NCBI RefSeq assembly: GCF_000174755.1
Contig: NZ_ACLQ01000019.1
Span: 248,001 to 312,000, forward strand
Origin: Capnocytophaga gingivalis ATCC 33624
Lineage (GTDB): Bacteria; Bacteroidota; Bacteroidia; Flavobacteriales; Flavobacteriaceae
DNA: 64,000 nucleotides
Direction of reading: 5' to 3'
The notes beneath the pieces are model-generated. The model did not search any database and was not told the DNA's origin. It saw only the letters and a program-made list of their open reading frames with translations. The translations under genes and the position numbers were made by a program. Of the stretch, positions 44,027 through 53,676 are shown piece by piece (positions within the stretch are counted from its first letter, which is position 1; each line of letters starts with the position of its first letter).

Positions 44027-44058
44027 CAAAAGTACTATTTTTTCTTCTGACAAACAAA
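44027..44058 (-). promoter_or_regulatory. Promoter of rpsP-rimM
   Basis: Minus strand: TTTG (44055-44058), 20 bases, TACTTTTG (44027-44034). The leader is about 40 bases. Confidence 0.75.
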
Positions 44059-44153
44059 CTTTTTTAAAAAAATAATAACCCTCCCCTATTCGTTTGATAA
44101 TCAAAATAGTAAATGCTTTTGTGAGATTTATTCTAAAAAAGGATGGATATTTC

Positions 44154-44184
44154 TTGTTATTTCCAAATAAATTAAATATCTTTG
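44154..44184 (+). promoter_or_regulatory. Promoter of atpD-atpC
   Basis: TTG (44154-44156), 20 bases, TATCTTTG (44177-44184), 35 bases before the atpD ATG; divergent from the rpsP promoter. Confidence 0.75.
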
Positions 44185-44210
44185 CGCTCAAAATAATGCG
44201 CTTTTTTTAA

Positions 44211-45734
<1,524 letters not shown>

Positions 45735-45740
45735 GATATT

Positions 45741-46016
45741 ATGGTATTAGAAATAGTAACTCCAGAAGCTGTGCTTTATAAGGGAAAGGTGAGTGTTGTT
45801 ACGCTTCCTGGTGCTAAGGGCTCTTTCCAGATATTGGAAAACCACGCTCCTATCGTCTCCCTCTTGGAAAAAGGCACTCTTTCTTTCAGGGAAAGTGAAG
45901 CTCCTACTATCTGTGTGCAAGAACGCTTTGCTCAAGAAAAAGGAGAATACACCCTACCTATAGAAGAAGGGGTAGTAGAACAACAAGAAAACAAAATAAT
46001 AGTACTTGCTCAATAG
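45741..46016 (+). CDS. atpC: F1 ATP synthase subunit epsilon (short form)
   Basis: 91 residues, only the N-terminal beta-sandwich domain (LEIVTPEAVLYKGKVSVVTL, GSFQILENHAPIVSLLEKG). The C-terminal helical hairpin that gives regulatory inhibition in E. coli epsilon is absent, the usual short Bacteroidota form. Links the gamma stalk to the c-ring. Starts 6 bases after the atpD stop. Confidence 0.93.
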   Translation: MVLEIVTPEAVLYKGKVSVVTLPGAKGSFQILENHAPIVSLLEKGTLSFRESEAPTICVQERFAQEKGEYTLPIEEGVVEQQENKIIVLAQ

Positions 46017-46043
46017 TTTATAAAGTTTAATTAGCTAAGTTAA

Positions 46044-46077
46044 AATGTAGGGGTCGAGTTTCTCTCGCCCCTACATT
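46044..46077. terminator. Hairpin after atpC; copy 2 of the CCCCTACA palindrome family
   Basis: AATGTAGGGG-t-CGAG pairs with CTCG-CCCCTACATT around a 5-base loop. It lies 27 bases past the atpC stop and can terminate that operon. It has the same GC-capped CGCCCCTACA end as the palindromes at 13693 and 60417. Confidence 0.6.
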
Positions 46078-46122
46078 GTATTTTATGAATCATTTCTTTA
46101 TCTCTTTCATTAAAATATTCAC

Positions 46123-47532
46123 ATGGGAAAAGACAAAAAACCTCTTTTGATAGAAAATGTTACCATAACCGATGCAGGTGCTAAAGGAAAAAGCATCGCA
46201 CATGCTCCTGATGGTCGGGTTATCTTTGTAGATAATGCGGTGCCTGAGGATATTGTAGATATATTGGTAACTAAGAAAAAAAAGGCTTTCTATGAAGGGA
46301 CAGCAGTGAAGTTCCACCAAGAGTCTCCACTGAGAGTAGTCCCCGTATGTGAGCACTTCACCTATTGTGGAGGGTGCCAATGGCAACATATGAACTACCA
46401 AAGTCAGCTCCACTACAAGCAAAAAGAGGTAGAGAACAATCTTAAGCGATTGGGAGGGGTAACCCCTGAGGAGATCTTGCCTATTATAGGTTGTAACAAA
46501 CCTTATTTTTATCGCAATAAGATAGAATTTTCCTTTAGTGAGACACGTTGGCTTACCCCTGAGGAGATTACAAGCAAAGAGGAAATCGCAGACCGTCAGG
46601 GTCTCGGATTCCATATCACTGGCGCTTGGGACAAGGTCTTGGACATTCGTAAGTGCCATCTGCAGGAAGATCCTTCCAATGCTATTCGCAATAAGATTCG
46701 CGAATATGCACTCTCTTATGGCTACCCTTTCTACAATCCTCGCAGCCACTCAGGATGGTTGCGTACTATGATGATTCGTATTTCCTCCATAGGGGAGATA
46801 ATGCTCGTGATACAGTTCTTAGAGGAGAGAAAAGAGCCTCGGGAACAGCTACTTAACTATCTTCTATCGGAATTTCCTACCCTTACCTCGTTACAATATA
46901 TCATCAATAATAAACCCAATGATACTATCTATGACCAAGAGGTTATCTGCTATCATGGGAGGAACTTTATCTATGAAGAAATGGAGGGATTGCGCTTTAA
47001 GATCAATGCTAAATCTTTCTTTCAGACCAACTCGACTCAGGCTTACGAACTCTACAAAGTAGTCAGAGACTTTGCCGCCCTCACAGGAGAGGAATTGGTA
47101 TACGATCTCTATACAGGGACAGGTACTATTGCCCAGTTTGTCGCTAAAAAAGCTAAAAAAGTCATAGGAGTAGAAGCAGTACCTGAAGCCATTGCTGATG
47201 CTAAGGAAAATGCTCAAAACAACCAAATAAGCAATGTAGATTTTTTTGTAGGAGATATGAAAAATGTCTTCAATGAAGAGTTTATCACCACTCATGGACT
47301 TCCTGATGTAATCATCACCGACCCACCTCGCGATGGTATGCATAAGGATGTAGTAGCTCAGATACTCCGTATAGCTCCCAAGAGGGTTGTCTATGTAAGT
47401 TGTAATAGCGCTACCCAAGCCCGAGACTTAGCCTTGCTACAAGAGAAGTATAAGGTGGTCAGAATATGTCCAGTAGATATGTTTCCCCAGACCTATCACA
47501 TCGAAAATATAGCCCTATTGGAGGCAAAGTAG
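46123..47532 (+). CDS. rlmD: 23S rRNA (uracil-5-)-methyltransferase RlmD
   Basis: 469 residues. N-terminal TRAM domain, then the Fe-S cluster cysteines in CEHFTYCGGCQWQH (from about residue 76). The SAM domain has DLYTGTGTIAQFVA and GVEAVPEAIADAKENA. DPPRDGMHKDVV (about 400) and the nucleophilic Cys in VYVSCNSATQARDL (about 427) follow. Methylates U1939 (E. coli numbering) or an equivalent uridine in 23S rRNA; RlmC/RlmD/TrmA separation is not possible by eye. ATG start. Convergent with the MerR gene. Confidence 0.9.
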   Translation: MGKDKKPLLIENVTITDAGAKGKSIAHAPDGRVIFVDNAVPEDIVDILVTKKKKAFYEGTAVKFHQESPLRVVPVCEHFTYCGGCQWQHMNYQSQLHYKQKEVENNLKRLGGVTPEEILPIIGCNKPYFYRNKIEFSFSETRWLTPEEITSKEEIADRQGLGFHITGAWDKVLDIRKCHLQEDPSNAIRNKIREYALSYGYPFYNPRSHSGWLRTMMIRISSIGEIMLVIQFLEERKEPREQLLNYLLSEFPTLTSLQYIINNKPNDTIYDQEVICYHGRNFIYEEMEGLRFKINAKSFFQTNSTQAYELYKVVRDFAALTGEELVYDLYTGTGTIAQFVAKKAKKVIGVEAVPEAIADAKENAQNNQISNVDFFVGDMKNVFNEEFITTHGLPDVIITDPPRDGMHKDVVAQILRIAPKRVVYVSCNSATQARDLALLQEKYKVVRICPVDMFPQTYHIENIALLEAK

Positions 47533-47560
47533 TCATAGTATTTGTCCTCCTTTTGGGTCT

Positions 47561-47887
47561 TTATAGCTCATTTTTGATAGATAGCAGGGTCTGCTTAACC
47601 TTTTTAAGTTTTTCAATAATTTCTATAGTGGAGAGCAGCTCTTTGGGTTTTTCCTTGAGCTTTAGCTTAGCCCCTTCTAAGGTATGTCCCTGCTCTTCTA
47701 CCAGATGATATATCTGGCGAATATTTTCTATGTCTTTGTCTGTATATCGGCGTGTCCCTTTGGGACTTTTCTTAGGAGAGAGTATTTCAAACTCTTTCTC
47801 CCAAAAGCGTATTTTTGAAGTATTCACGCCAAAGATATCAGCAACTTCCCCTATAGAATAATAGAGTTTTTTATAAGGAGTTGGCAT
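47561..47887 (-). CDS. MerR-family transcriptional regulator
   Basis: 108 residues. Winged-helix MerR DNA-binding domain: YYSIGEVADIFGVNTSKIRF, WEKEFEIL, KGTRRYTDKDIENIRQIYHL, then a short coiled-coil dimerisation helix. It lacks any C-terminal sensor domain or metal-binding Cys, so it belongs to the short MerR group found beside M23 peptidase genes in flavobacteria. Its ATG overlaps the stop of the peptidase gene by one base. Confidence 0.9.
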   Translation of the reverse strand: MPTPYKKLYYSIGEVADIFGVNTSKIRFWEKEFEILSPKKSPKGTRRYTDKDIENIRQIYHLVEEQGHTLEGAKLKLKEKPKELLSTIEIIEKLKKVKQTLLSIKNEL

Positions 47888-48861
47888 TAGTCTAACGATT
47901 GGTTTCCTTGAGAAGATTTCTTGAGCATCTCTGCATATTCTTCTGCTGATAAACTTCCATAATAGAAGTTGATAGGATTGAGGTGCTCCCCATTCTTCTT
48001 CACTTCATAATGCAAGTGAGGTGCCTCCGAACGCCCAGTGCTGCCTACATAGCCAATTACATCCCCTCGCTTTACTTTCTGTCCAGGGCGGACATTATAT
48101 TGGCTTAGGTGTCCATAAAGTGTCTCATAGCCATATCCATGATCTATGCGAATATGTTCTCCATATCCAGAAGAGTTGCTATCTGCTCTGGTTACCACTC
48201 CATCCCCTGTAGCATAGACAGCTGTTCCTGTAGGAGCAGAAAAGTCCATGCCATAATGGAATTTTCTTACTTTAGTAAATGGATCTGTACGAAATCCATA
48301 ACCAGAAGCCATACGCTTAAGATCCTTGTTTTGCACAGGCTGAATGGCAGGTAAGGCCTGTAGTAATTTTTCTTTTTCTTTGGCCAGAGCCGCAATATCA
48401 TCCAAGGATTTGGACTGCACAGCCAGCTCTTTTTGAAGTGTTTCCAATCGCTTGGTCATATCAATTAGCATGGATGAATTGCTGAATTTTTCTAGATATT
48501 CATATCGATTGACCCCTCCAAAACCACTCTTTCTCTGTGCATCAGGGATAGGAGTCATCTCAAAATAAGTACGATAAAGCGTATTATCACGATCAGCTAT
48601 ACGATCTAGCACCTCTTCTGCTTGTTGCATTTTTTTGTTCAAAATGGCAAATTGTGTCTCATTCTCCTTAAGTTCTCTCCTGAGAGAAAGCTCTTTAGGG
48701 GTCTGCATAAAGTTGATATTGTAGAGGATTAGAACTATAATCAGCGCAAAGAGAAAAGAGGAAAGAAGAAAGAAAAATAAGTACTTGAGGCGCCTTTTCC
48801 TATTATTAATTTGTTTGAAGGACAGCGTCTCAGAATCGTAATAATATTTAATCTTTGCCAT
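47887..48861 (-). CDS. M23-family peptidoglycan peptidase, membrane-anchored
   Basis: 324 residues. Cytoplasmic start, one membrane helix (YLFFFLLSSFLFALIIVLIL, about 27-46) and a periplasmic coiled coil (50-85, 130-170). The LytM/M23 domain has zinc ligands in FHYGMDFSAPTGTAVYATGD (about 200-219) and APHLHYEVKKNG, with GYGYETLYGHLS and VGSTGRSE. Probably a DD-endopeptidase, or a degenerate activator; the HxxxD and HxH motifs look intact. ATG start; -7 box TATTTTTG at 48895-48902. Operon with the MerR gene. Confidence 0.9.
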   Translation of the reverse strand: MAKIKYYYDSETLSFKQINNRKRRLKYLFFFLLSSFLFALIIVLILYNINFMQTPKELSLRRELKENETQFAILNKKMQQAEEVLDRIADRDNTLYRTYFEMTPIPDAQRKSGFGGVNRYEYLEKFSNSSMLIDMTKRLETLQKELAVQSKSLDDIAALAKEKEKLLQALPAIQPVQNKDLKRMASGYGFRTDPFTKVRKFHYGMDFSAPTGTAVYATGDGVVTRADSNSSGYGEHIRIDHGYGYETLYGHLSQYNVRPGQKVKRGDVIGYVGSTGRSEAPHLHYEVKKNGEHLNPINFYYGSLSAEEYAEMLKKSSQGNQSLD

Positions 48862-49241
48862 ACTTATTTCTTTATATTAGTTCTGTTACGGAGGCAAAAA
48901 TACAATTTTTGTATTAAAGAAAAAAGCTTTTTATGATTTTTTACTTTTATTCATATTCTTCTCTATTACCCAAACGCTCTCTAAAGAAGACATGTTATTG
49001 CTCTTTATGCTACTTTTATGTACAAATCTAACTGTACAGTTAGAACATTAAATCCCTTGTCAGAAAACCCTTTCACAGATAATAGTATTAGGCAAGATTC
49101 CTCCTATATTGCTTTTTACACTTTCTTTAGTTCCTTTATTCATATAGTTATCTTTGTCTTTTATACTACAACATATTCTCCAAAAACCCCTTGGAGAAAG
49201 TTATTAGCTCTAAATAAGTAACTATTTTATAAAGTCTTGAT
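48862..49241. other. Intergenic region, about 380 bp
   Basis: Contains the M23 promoter and an 18-bp perfect palindrome TCTAACTGTACAGTTAGA (49027-49044), a possible operator. I do not support a protein in the plus-strand open frame at 49018-49221; its composition is not coding-like and no promoter precedes it. Confidence 0.5.
49027..49044. promoter_or_regulatory. 18-bp perfect palindrome
   Basis: TCTAACTGTACAGTTAGA reads the same on both strands. Size and symmetry fit a dimeric repressor site, but it is not adjacent to a recognised promoter. Confidence 0.35.
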
Positions 49242-49652
49242 TTATTCATTTATTTCCCAAGGAAAATAACTATCATAACTCAAAAAGTGCAATTCAAAGC
49301 CACCTGCTACAATATGATATTGAATTCCTTTATTAACCCCTTCTGCAGAAAAAGTGAATAAATCCCCAACTCCATTATGATTGTCAAGAAATCTGTTTTT
49401 ATATATCTCATTCATTTCTTCTTGAGCTGTAAATACTATTGGATTTTCTGAAGTTAAATCTAATTCCCACATAGTAGGCATATCTATATAGCAGACTTTT
49501 TTCAATATTATTTCCACTTGTTTGCCAAAAGAAGCATCCTTAGTTCCAAATAGTATTATCTCCTCTTCGTTAAAATCTACCATATAAATATCAAGCCAAA
49601 GAAATTTTTTCAGAATAATATTTGCTTCTGCAATCTTGTTAGTTCTAATCAT
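49242..49652 (-). CDS. Small orphan protein, unrecognised
   Basis: 136 residues, soluble, mixed alpha/beta, acidic (MIRTNKIAEANIILKKFLWL start; VGDLFTFSAEGVNKGIQYHI; ending YFPWEINE). No family recognised. The motif 'FTFSAEGVNKGIQYHIV' and its position at the edge of a mosaic of SUKH and YARHG genes suggest an orphan immunity-type protein, as inference only. ATG start. Upstream of it lies the remnant tail of a YARHG gene. Confidence 0.5.
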   Translation of the reverse strand: MIRTNKIAEANIILKKFLWLDIYMVDFNEEEIILFGTKDASFGKQVEIILKKVCYIDMPTMWELDLTSENPIVFTAQEEMNEIYKNRFLDNHNGVGDLFTFSAEGVNKGIQYHIVAGGFELHFLSYDSYFPWEINE

Positions 49653-49699
49653 CTCTCAAATGTATTCATTAAAAATGTTTTTATAAAGTTTCCCTTAAT

Positions 49700-49880
49700 A
49701 TCCTACACAAGTAAGAACCTATCTTTTCAAACTATTATTGGGGAATTTTTCCAAACAAACAGTTCAATATGAACTTCATAAAGGGGAAAAGCTGTTCCAT
49801 TCTTATTTTTAGGCAATGTTTCAAAAAGTTTATCTTCTACCCTTTTGGAAAAGACAAACTACTCCTCCCCTTTTCAGTAA
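49700..49880 (-). pseudogene. Remnant C-terminal tail of a YARHG-family gene
   Basis: On the minus strand one frame reads FSKRVEDKLFETLPKNKNGT, then AFPLYEVHIELFVWKNSPII, ending at a TGA and shortly after KDRFLLV-stop. This follows the tail of the intact YARHG protein at 55040-55753 (YSKKAEEEKLPKTF, ASPLKGAYIWSFTWENSQLV). No start codon or YARHG domain remains. Confidence 0.55.
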
Positions 49881-49913
49881 ATATGAGCTTGGGACTTGTT
49901 TTTATACTTCATT

Positions 49914-50897
49914 TTATTGAAGATACTCGCTAAAAAACGCCTCCAACTTATCAAAAGGAATTACTCCAGCTTGATTGTCGTAAAAATCAGTATGGCGGGC
50001 ATTAGGGACAATTAGCAGTTCTTTTTTCTCGCTTCCAACTAATTTGTAGGCATCTTCGCTCATATAGCGCGAATGAGCATTTTCTCCTGCAATCATAAGA
50101 GTTGGTACCTCAATTTCATTAGCATAGGACAGTAGCGGGAAATTCATAAATGAAAGCAGCGTAGTGGCTGTCCAAACGTGATTAGAAACTGAACGCTCGT
50201 GGAAACCTCGTGGTGTTTTGTAAAACTCAATATAATCATTTAAGAATTGAGGTACTTTATCGGAAGGAGTATTGGGCATAGGGTAACCTGGGGAGGGAGT
50301 TCCTGTTTCGGCATCCGTCCAACGAATAGCATTAAGCGAACGCTTCATTTCCAAACGCATTTCGGGGGTATTGGCATCAAAATAACCTTTGCTAAACACA
50401 CGTGACATATCGTACATTACCATAGTAGCTACTGCCTTGATACGTGTATCGATAGCGGTAGCATTCAGGGCAAAGCCACCCCAACCACAGATGCCGATGA
50501 TTCCTATTTTTTCTCTATCAACAAAAGGTTGGATTCCTAAGCAATCTACCGCTGCCGAAAAGTCTTCGGTATTGATATCGGGTGATGCTACATTACGAGG
50601 TTCTCCACCACTCTCTCCGGTATAGGAGGGGTCAAAAGCTAAGGTTACGAAGCCTCTTTCAGCCATTGTTTGGGCGTAAAATCCTGAGGCTTGCTCTTTT
50701 ACTGCTCCAAACCCACCGCAAACAGCAAGGGCAGCGAGCTTCTTATTTTTGGTGTTTTTTGGAAAATACAAATCGCCAATAAGGGTGATACCATAACGGT
50801 TTTTGAACGATACTTTTTTGTGTTCAACTTTATCGCTTTTAGGGAAAATCTTATCCCAAGAAGCAGCATTTACAGGGGTTTCATCGTTTTTGTTCAT
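49914..50897 (-). CDS. Alpha/beta hydrolase with Cys nucleophile elbow
   Basis: 327 residues. Opens MNKNDETPVNAASWDKIFPK and has an alpha/beta-hydrolase core: YGITLIGDLYFPKN, AVCGGFGAVKEQASGFYAQ, AFDPSYTGESGG, the nucleophile elbow IGICGWGGFA (Cys 137, as in dienelactone hydrolases), and a C-terminal catalytic His in NARHTDFYD. Substrate unknown. Same strand as, and 33 bases after, the CPBP protease gene; TetR-CPBP-hydrolase form one operon. Confidence 0.85.
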   Translation of the reverse strand: MNKNDETPVNAASWDKIFPKSDKVEHKKVSFKNRYGITLIGDLYFPKNTKNKKLAALAVCGGFGAVKEQASGFYAQTMAERGFVTLAFDPSYTGESGGEPRNVASPDINTEDFSAAVDCLGIQPFVDREKIGIIGICGWGGFALNATAIDTRIKAVATMVMYDMSRVFSKGYFDANTPEMRLEMKRSLNAIRWTDAETGTPSPGYPMPNTPSDKVPQFLNDYIEFYKTPRGFHERSVSNHVWTATTLLSFMNFPLLSYANEIEVPTLMIAGENAHSRYMSEDAYKLVGSEKKELLIVPNARHTDFYDNQAGVIPFDKLEAFFSEYLQ

Positions 50898-50930
50898 ATT
50901 GCTAATATTTTAATTTATACGATTTATTCA

Positions 50931-51770
50931 TTATAAATGAAGACTCTCTTTACTTTTTCGTATTCTCCTTAGATACAAGCCTATAGCTAAGTATATAAAT
51001 GTTGGGATGATGCCAAAAAGAGGAGATACTAAAAGTGTTTTATCGGGTGAAATAACAGTAAATCCTTCTGAAATGAGAGGGTTAAGAGCATCTTTCATTG
51101 AGTGCATCAAAACTACCAATAAGAGTGAACGCGAGAGAAAGAAAATTTCGGTGTACATTATTGTCCAAACAGCAATGACCACAAGGCTCACCAAAACAAA
51201 TAACTCTTTGCTATAAGGGAAAAAGGTTGCCTGATAAGTATCGCCTAAGAATACGAGATTGTATGGCAGGTGCCATATTTGGCAGACGAATGCCACCACT
51301 ACATAAATCATCCATTCGTTTTTAGTGAGTTGTTCCATTTTTACGGTGAGATACCCTCGAAAAGCCGTCTCTTCTAAGATATTTTTGATAAAAACGGGTA
51401 AGAAAGCAGCTGCAAAAACAGGGAAATAAGCAGCAACACTAAACTTACTCACATCTACCCATCCTAATAGCTTGCCAACAAACATTGTTATACCAATAAC
51501 CACGGGATAGACTACAATAGCAAAGATATACCAGCGAGTGTTTTGCTTGAAACAAGGTTTTAAAGGAAAATCTTTCCAGCCATCGCCATCGAAAAGGCGC
51601 AGCAAAATCATACACAGAATAGGAGTAGCAATAAAAATTCCTGATCCTAAAGACTCTAAATTAGAAGGCTCTCCAAGTAACTGGTTTACCCCAATGCCTA
51701 TCCATCCGCAAGAGATGGCTACCAAGCTAAATAGGATTACATTCCGAAGTGTTTTTTTATTGGTTCTCAT
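50931..51770 (-). CDS. CPBP-family intramembrane glutamic protease
   Basis: 279 residues, about eight membrane helices. The CPBP (Rce1/Abi) motifs are present: EETAFRG (Glu 133, Glu 134, Arg 138), a histidine in FVCQIWHLPYNLVF and LMHSMKDALNPL. Bacterial members process bacteriocins, act as immunity proteins or cleave anti-sigma factors. It lies between tetR (12 bases) and the hydrolase and is probably repressed with them. ATG start. Confidence 0.85.
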   Translation of the reverse strand: MRTNKKTLRNVILFSLVAISCGWIGIGVNQLLGEPSNLESLGSGIFIATPILCMILLRLFDGDGWKDFPLKPCFKQNTRWYIFAIVVYPVVIGITMFVGKLLGWVDVSKFSVAAYFPVFAAAFLPVFIKNILEETAFRGYLTVKMEQLTKNEWMIYVVVAFVCQIWHLPYNLVFLGDTYQATFFPYSKELFVLVSLVVIAVWTIMYTEIFFLSRSLLLVVLMHSMKDALNPLISEGFTVISPDKTLLVSPLFGIIPTFIYLAIGLYLRRIRKSKESLHL

Positions 51771-51782
51771 ATTAAGGTAGAT

Positions 51783-52307
51783 TTATTTTAATATTTCTAA
51801 AATTTTATCTTCGTCATAAACAAGCATATCCACTGCGACCAATGAAGCAATACCGTGTGCCAACATCCAACCTTTAGCAATGCTATTCTTGAGTTCTTCA
51901 TCAGATAGGCTGCGGCACTCCTCACTATTTTTCATTATTTCTACTACTCGCTCACTTTCGGGAAAAATGTCAGTAAGTTTTACATTGGTAACATTATCCA
52001 TATAAAAAGCCTTGAATAGGGCAGGTTCGGTGTGAGCCATCCAGACGTATCCGAGTCCTAAATCTAAAAGAGTATTGCCTGTTTTTGAGTAACTGAGCAC
52101 TACACTCTGCAAGAAGGGCAGTGCTTTTTTGCAGATTTCAGCTCTTAATTCATCCATATTTTTATAAGACCAATAGATGGGCTGAGTGGAGCAACCAATT
52201 TGCTTGGCAATATTTCGAGCAGAAAGCACTGCAAAGCCTTCCTTTCGTACCATCTCGAAGGCAGTTTCTATAATTACTTCTTGAGTTATTGTTGTTGGTT
52301 TCGGCAT
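51783..52307 (-). CDS. TetR-family repressor
   Basis: 174 residues from the ATG at 52307 (MPKPTTITQEVIIETAFEMV). HTH segment FAVLSARNIAKQIGCSTQPI with YWSYKNMDELRAEI, followed by an all-helical ligand domain (LDLGLGYVWMAHTEPALFKA). Probably autoregulates the operon: a palindrome ATAACA-CC-TGTTAT (52334-52347) lies immediately downstream of its own -7 box. An upstream GTG start is possible but would put the palindrome inside the gene. Confidence 0.88.
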   Translation of the reverse strand: MPKPTTITQEVIIETAFEMVRKEGFAVLSARNIAKQIGCSTQPIYWSYKNMDELRAEICKKALPFLQSVVLSYSKTGNTLLDLGLGYVWMAHTEPALFKAFYMDNVTNVKLTDIFPESERVVEIMKNSEECRSLSDEELKNSIAKGWMLAHGIASLVAVDMLVYDEDKILEILK

Positions 52308-52333
52308 AAATTTCTTTATATAACAATCGTAAT

Positions 52334-52347
52334 ATAACACCTGTTAT
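52334..52347. promoter_or_regulatory. Putative TetR operator
   Basis: ATAACA-CC-TGTTAT, a 6+6 inverted repeat with a 2-base spacer. It sits at the expected transcription start of the tetR operon, where binding would block transcription. Confidence 0.5.
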
Positions 52348-52355
52348 TTTCGAGG

Positions 52356-52387
52356 CAAAAGTAACACATTTTTTTTGAATCAACAAA
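52356..52387 (-). promoter_or_regulatory. Promoter of the tetR-CPBP-hydrolase operon
   Basis: Minus strand: TTTG (52384-52387), 20 bases, TACTTTTG (52356-52363). Confidence 0.72.
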
Positions 52388-52453
52388 ATTTTAAATCAGA
52401 AAATAGAAAAACTACCTGTCAAACTAGCAAATACAACTTGTTTTATAGGGGAT

Positions 52454-52789
52454 TTACCTTTTATCTACAATACAAAAATCTACTCCATTGCCTTCTATAT
52501 AAAGGTTTACAATAGTGACGTTCTTATTTTGCAATTTGAGTTCAAAAGCCTTTATCTTATCCCCGATAATTTCATCAACCGAGAAAACACCTTCATTAAC
52601 TAATTGAGATTGTTTATCCAACAAAGAAATAAGCGCTTCGGGAATGTTATAAGTAGTGGTAATCTCCCCTACAAAATGCTGATATTGTATGTCCTTAGCC
52701 TGATACGTTCTATGCCAATGGTAGGTGATTTTCCAAAAAGGAGTATTGTGGCTATCGGTAATAAGGTCTATTAAATTCATATCAATCAT
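52454..52789 (-). CDS. Small orphan protein, unrecognised
   Basis: About 111 residues (MIDMNLIDLITDSHNTPFWK ... GVDFCIVDKR). Soluble, mixed alpha/beta, no known domain. The frame is open up to an ATG at 52819, but 52786-52832 is a copy of the 3' tip of the SUKH gene in another frame, so the natural start is at 52789 or 52780. Likely member of the small-protein array. Confidence 0.5.
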   Translation of the reverse strand: MIDMNLIDLITDSHNTPFWKITYHWHRTYQAKDIQYQHFVGEITTTYNIPEALISLLDKQSQLVNEGVFSVDEIIGDKIKAFELKLQNKNVTIVNLYIEGNGVDFCIVDKR

Positions 52790-52835
52790 AAAAACCACTT
52801 TCTCGCAGTTGGACTTCATACTGTTAATGATTTTT
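52786..52835 (-). pseudogene. Detached 3' tip of a SUKH (SMI1/KNR4) gene
   Basis: About 47 bases match 54061-54107, the end of the SUKH gene, with four or five differences. In the same frame as the upstream 204-aa gene, just after its stop, it reads QYEVQLRESGFYD-stop (cf. QYEAQLRESGFYDW). Evidence of cassette-type recombination. Confidence 0.6.
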
Positions 52836-53360
52836 CAATATTTTGGAAATCTTTTGGATAATACTTTCTTCTTTAGGAAGATCCGACTTTTTCTCCCTTT
52901 TTATTATAGCGTTATCAAGTATTCCACTTTCATAGTCGGCAGGCTCTAAATCACCATATCTATATTCATGATTTAGTTGGTATTGTTTTGCTATTTGTTC
53001 TTCCCAAACACTATGCTCTTCTTTAAAATTATTAGTATCAGAAGGATACCCTTTTAACCAATACATATTACCCTTTACAAGCAACATCGCCCAATGATAT
53101 TGTTCTTCATGAGTGATAAATGCTACTTCATTAATAGATTCAGGCATACGCATCCAGTCTGAGTTTTCTACCAGTTGAGTAGCCTCTTCCATAGTCACCC
53201 CACCATAATGCACTGCCAAATGCTTAAGCCACTCACAAGCGGAATAGTGGTTATACACACAGAAATCACCCTCTTCATTATAGTAAATTATCCCATCTCT
53301 AAGTCCGTTAGGATGTGTGGTAGTATCAATATCTTTTAATACTTTTTCAAGTTCGGTCAT
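52824..53360 (-). CDS. Small orphan protein, unrecognised
   Basis: 178 residues from the ATG at 53360 (MTELEKVLKDIDTTTHPNGL). Contains YNEEGDFCVYNHYSACEWLK, WAMLLVKGNMYWLKGYPSDT and a Lys-rich C-terminus KKSDLPKEESIIQKISKILK. No known family. The ATG overlaps the stop of the 95-aa gene (ATGA), so the two are translationally coupled. A longer GTG start exists but lies inside the upstream gene. Confidence 0.5.
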   Translation of the reverse strand: MTELEKVLKDIDTTTHPNGLRDGIIYYNEEGDFCVYNHYSACEWLKHLAVHYGGVTMEEATQLVENSDWMRMPESINEVAFITHEEQYHWAMLLVKGNMYWLKGYPSDTNNFKEEHSVWEEQIAKQYQLNHEYRYGDLEPADYESGILDNAIIKREKKSDLPKEESIIQKISKILKNH

Positions 53361-53644
53361 ATTGTTTGTGCTGCTATAATTAGTTCTTTTATTTGAGTAG
53401 TTGGACATTCTCCTTCTAAAAATAGTACTCCTGTACACCCTAAATCTATAAAATCAATAGAACGACCATACATTTCTATTTGTTTTAGCAAGAAATTTAC
53501 CTCTACCAAAGTGTTATTGTCTATTTTCATAAGATTGAAAGCCTCTCCTTTGTGAATACTATTCCCTGCAATCACTCTTCCTGCTAGTGAAAATGTATTT
53601 TCGGTGATAGTAGAAAGCTTTTCTACTTGAAATATTTTATTCAT
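53357..53644 (-). CDS. Small orphan protein, unrecognised
   Basis: 95 residues (MNKIFQVEKLSTITENTFSL, FIDLGCTGVLFLEGECPTTQ). Beta-rich, soluble, no domain recognised. Its first 10 codons and the upstream 3' end of the previous gene form a 63-bp block repeated at 56579-56641. Coupled to the 204-aa gene by an ATGA overlap. Confidence 0.55.
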   Translation of the reverse strand: MNKIFQVEKLSTITENTFSLAGRVIAGNSIHKGEAFNLMKIDNNTLVEVNFLLKQIEMYGRSIDFIDLGCTGVLFLEGECPTTQIKELIIAAQTI

Positions 53645-53676
53645 AACATCAGTATTGTCAAAAGAAAAAGAATATC
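53614..53676. repeat. 63-bp direct repeat, copy 1
   Basis: Identical to 56579-56641. This copy spans the junction between the 113-aa gene's 3' end and the 95-aa gene's start, so it is the source; the second copy is a detached fragment. Confidence 0.92.

Noticed and set aside
49018-49221. A 67-codon open frame on the plus strand
   Set aside because: AT-rich chance frame with no promoter and no coding-like composition; it includes the 18-bp palindrome.
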